From Heterodera schachtii (taxonomy: Eukaryota; Nematoda; Chromadorea; Rhabditida; Heteroderidae), in contig SIJG01000105.1 in the NCBI GenBank assembly GCA_023374025.1, positions 342,501 through 406,500 on the forward strand: a DNA stretch of 64,000 nucleotides. The letters run 5' to 3'. The translations under genes and the position numbers were made by a program. A model generated the notes under the pieces. It made no database searches. It saw only the letters and a program-made list of their open reading frames with translations, and was not told the origin of the DNA. Below are positions 62,543 through 64,000 of this stretch, one piece after another; the first letter of the stretch is position 1, and each line of letters opens with the position of its first letter.

Positions 62543-64000
62543 ATGCGTTTCTTTTGCCGCTTCCCCAATGCCTCAGCTTCGCTGTTCTTCGCCTTCTTTC
62601 TTTGCTCCCCGTCTTTTCTCTCCTGCGCTGCCCTCCTTCGTCTTATTCCCATCCGTTACGATGTTCAACTCCAATTGCCCACTGCTTCTGATGCCGATCC
62701 GCTCGTGCCGACTTTTTTCGGCACTGCCCTCGTCGATTTTCAGCTGCTGAACATTTCATCAACAGTTGGGACTGATGAGCAACAGATGGAGCCGCCCATC
62801 CGACGGTTAACACTCCTCGCAGAACAGCTTGACCACTTCGAGAACTGTTCCCTGACGGTGAGCGATGGTCGGCCATTTTAAGCTTTTGTGCAGTTTATGG
62901 ACGGCCAAAGCGATTTTGCGGTGTCTGCTGAAGTGCGACCACCGCGCGAAGTTGACTTTGTGCTCCCACAAAATGAAGGCCCAAAGGCTTTGGCAAGCGG
63001 AAGGTACTCACTGCGCATCGGAAGATTCCAGGCAGGCGCAATCCTACGCCATTCCGTGGACTTTTCATTCAGGGCGTAATCACTTACGCAAAGGGCGTCT
63101 TTTATCGCGACGTCGGAGGCCTTCCAATGCTCGGCACGGATTTGTTTTTTGACCATTCGCCGGCTTTGTTCCCTCAACTTGGCGGTCCATTGCAGAAAAC
63201 AACCATAAAAGTGAGAAGGAAAATTATAAACAGAAGTGAGAGAGAGTACTGTAACCAAACAGAAGTGAGAGAGTACTGTAACCAAACAGAAGTGAGAGAG
63301 TACTGTAACCAAACAGAAGTGAGAGAGAGTACTGTAACCAAACAGAAGTGAGAGAGTACTGTAACCAAACAGAAGTGAGAGAGTACTGTAACCAAACAGA
63401 AGTGAGAGAGTACTGTAACCAAACAGAAGTGAGAGAGTACTGTAACCAAACAGAAGTGAGAGAGTACTGTAACCAAACAGAAGTGAGAGAGTACTGTTAC
63501 CAAACAGAAGTGAGAGAGTACTGTGACCAAACAGAAGTGAGAGAGTACTGTTACCAAACAGAAGTGAGAGAGTACTGTTACCGTATGCTTAAGGGAATGA
63601 GCGGTCATTTGTCTGAATTTTTGTGCTGTCATTAGATAATTGTAAGTCCGTCCCCCGACAAAGTTGGCTTTGATCCATCCGCAAGGCACCACCGCACTCA
63701 GCTCAATGCAAACGCCGCAGGGGACGACCGAATCGGTGAACAAACATTGGCGAGTGACGCGATTTGTGCAGGCGAATGAATTAATTATTTTAATTACTAA
63801 ATGAATACTTTTGTAGGCACCAAACATTGCCGCCCATTTGCTTTCTCTCGCAGTTTTGCCCGACTCAATTTTCGAGAAAACACTCATTAAGGTGTTGGCA
63901 TATTTTCAATTATTCCGTTGTTTTCCCCGATTATTTCCTTTTTCAGTCCACACCGTCGCTTGTCCTTTGGACCAATCGGCTTCTCCACTCGCCCACTCTG
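62543..64000 (+). CDS. M1-family aminopeptidase-like protein, 5' part, cut by the window end
   Basis: Start MRFFCRFPNASASLFFAFFL with a signal peptide, then the M1 N-terminal beta domain: LRLIPIRYDVQLQLPTA, QLDHFENCSLT, MDGQSDFAVSAEVRP, SGRYSLRIGRFQGVITYAKG, VFYRDVGGLPMLGTDLFF, SPALFPQLGVRPPTKLALIH, PQGTTALSSMQTPQG, HWRVTRFVQAPNIAAHLLSL, and STPSLVLWTNRLLHSP at the end. The strand pattern fits aminopeptidase N-like proteins, but the usual FPC-x-DEP block is replaced by FPQLGVRPP. The catalytic exopeptidase and HExxH motifs would lie beyond the window, so activity cannot be judged. Two introns have GC donors and one 462-base intron holds a minisatellite. Many nematode M1-like proteins are secreted and inactive. 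Confidence 0.8.
63032..63072 (+). other. GC-AG intron in the M1-like gene
   Basis: Donor TTCCAG|GCAGGC, acceptor CATTCAG|GGCGTAA, 41 bases. Splicing joins SLRIGRFQ to GVITYAKGVFYRD, the expected strand-G-strand pattern of M1 proteins. Confidence 0.88.
63235..63590. repeat. 27-base minisatellite inside an intron
   Basis: About 13 tandem units of AGAAGTGAGAGAGTACTGTA plus ACCAAAC. Two units carry an extra GAG-like insertion, and the last ones differ at one base (GTTACC, GTGACC). It lies in the intron 63185-63646, whose ends (GGCG|GTCCAT and TGTAAG|TCCGTC) are set by reading phase. Confidence 0.93.
63772..63816 (+). other. GC-AG intron in the M1-like gene
   Basis: Donor GTGCAG|GCGAAT, acceptor TTGTAG|GCACCA, 45 bases. 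Splicing joins HWRVTRFVQ to APNIAAHLL, matching the W-x-x-T-x-F ... hydrophobic strand of the family. Confidence 0.87.

Noticed and set aside
63235..63590. CRISPR array
   Set aside because: Units are directly adjacent without spacers, in a eukaryotic intron.
63235..63620. Repeat-protein gene over the 27-base repeats (open on both strands)
   Set aside because: The repeat lies in an intron set by reading phase, and its open frames follow from a unit length divisible by three.

Overview
The window is animal nuclear DNA and most likely comes from a nematode. Genes are split by many short introns, mostly about 40-60 bases. Several start codons lie a few bases after a 3' splice site, as expected for trans-splicing. 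Same-strand neighbours sit 140-160 bases apart, like nematode operons. The proteins are animal housekeeping orthologues, and one is an RFX factor of the DAF-19 type. At least six introns start with GC instead of GT, placed by phase and in most cases by protein homology. From memory, cyst nematodes (Globodera, Heterodera) are rich in GC-AG introns, so I lean to a tylenchid plant parasite. That placement is inference.

Layout. 0.7-7.3 kb (-): RFX/DAF-19 transcription factor, followed upstream by 3 kb of low-complexity DNA. 10.4-14.0 kb (-): YME1L i-AAA protease. 15.1-17.4 kb (+): DNAJC11-like J protein, convergent with LRRC58 (-, 17.7-19.9 kb). 20.9-24.4 kb (-): exocyst EXOC3/SEC6, just downstream of the ER chaperone MESD (-, 24.6-25.2 kb). 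25.4-27.4 kb (+): ARHGAP1-type Sec14/RhoGAP protein. 27.8-33.4 kb (+): biotin protein ligase with a long unrecognised N-terminal part. 34.5 kb (-): a small secreted peptide. 36.4-39.6 kb (+): FAXC-like and CHMP3. 39.9-43.1 kb (+): a protein with two viroplasmin-type domains, then RNase H1 with one. 45.0-46.4 kb (+): Y-box protein. 46.7-48.4 kb (-): proteasome ATPase RPT4/PSMC6. 50.4-52.3 kb (+): GM2-activator-like secreted protein. 52.6-57.8 kb (-): TMEM9 and TELO2/CLK-2, probably an operon. 58.1 kb (+): small DUF5522-like protein. 58.9-61.6 kb (-): TFIIIB subunit BRF1. 62.5 kb to the end (+): 5' part of a divergent M1 aminopeptidase-like gene.

Between genes there are at least three kinds of non-coding inverted-repeat elements. 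Two kinds occur twice in the window, so they look like dispersed MITE-like repeats. There are also (GA/CT)n tracts, many 8-14 base runs of C or G, a 27-base minisatellite inside an intron, and a 48-base tandem repeat that duplicates a 5' splice site. I saw no tRNA, rRNA, CRISPR array or intact transposase gene.

The genes do not form one pathway. Small functional pairs are MESD with EXOC3 (secretory route), TMEM9 with TELO2 (possible co-transcription only), and the two neighbouring viroplasmin-domain genes. Exon borders were worked out by eye from splice sites, reading phase and remembered family sequences, so ends given for whole genes are better supported than each single exon.
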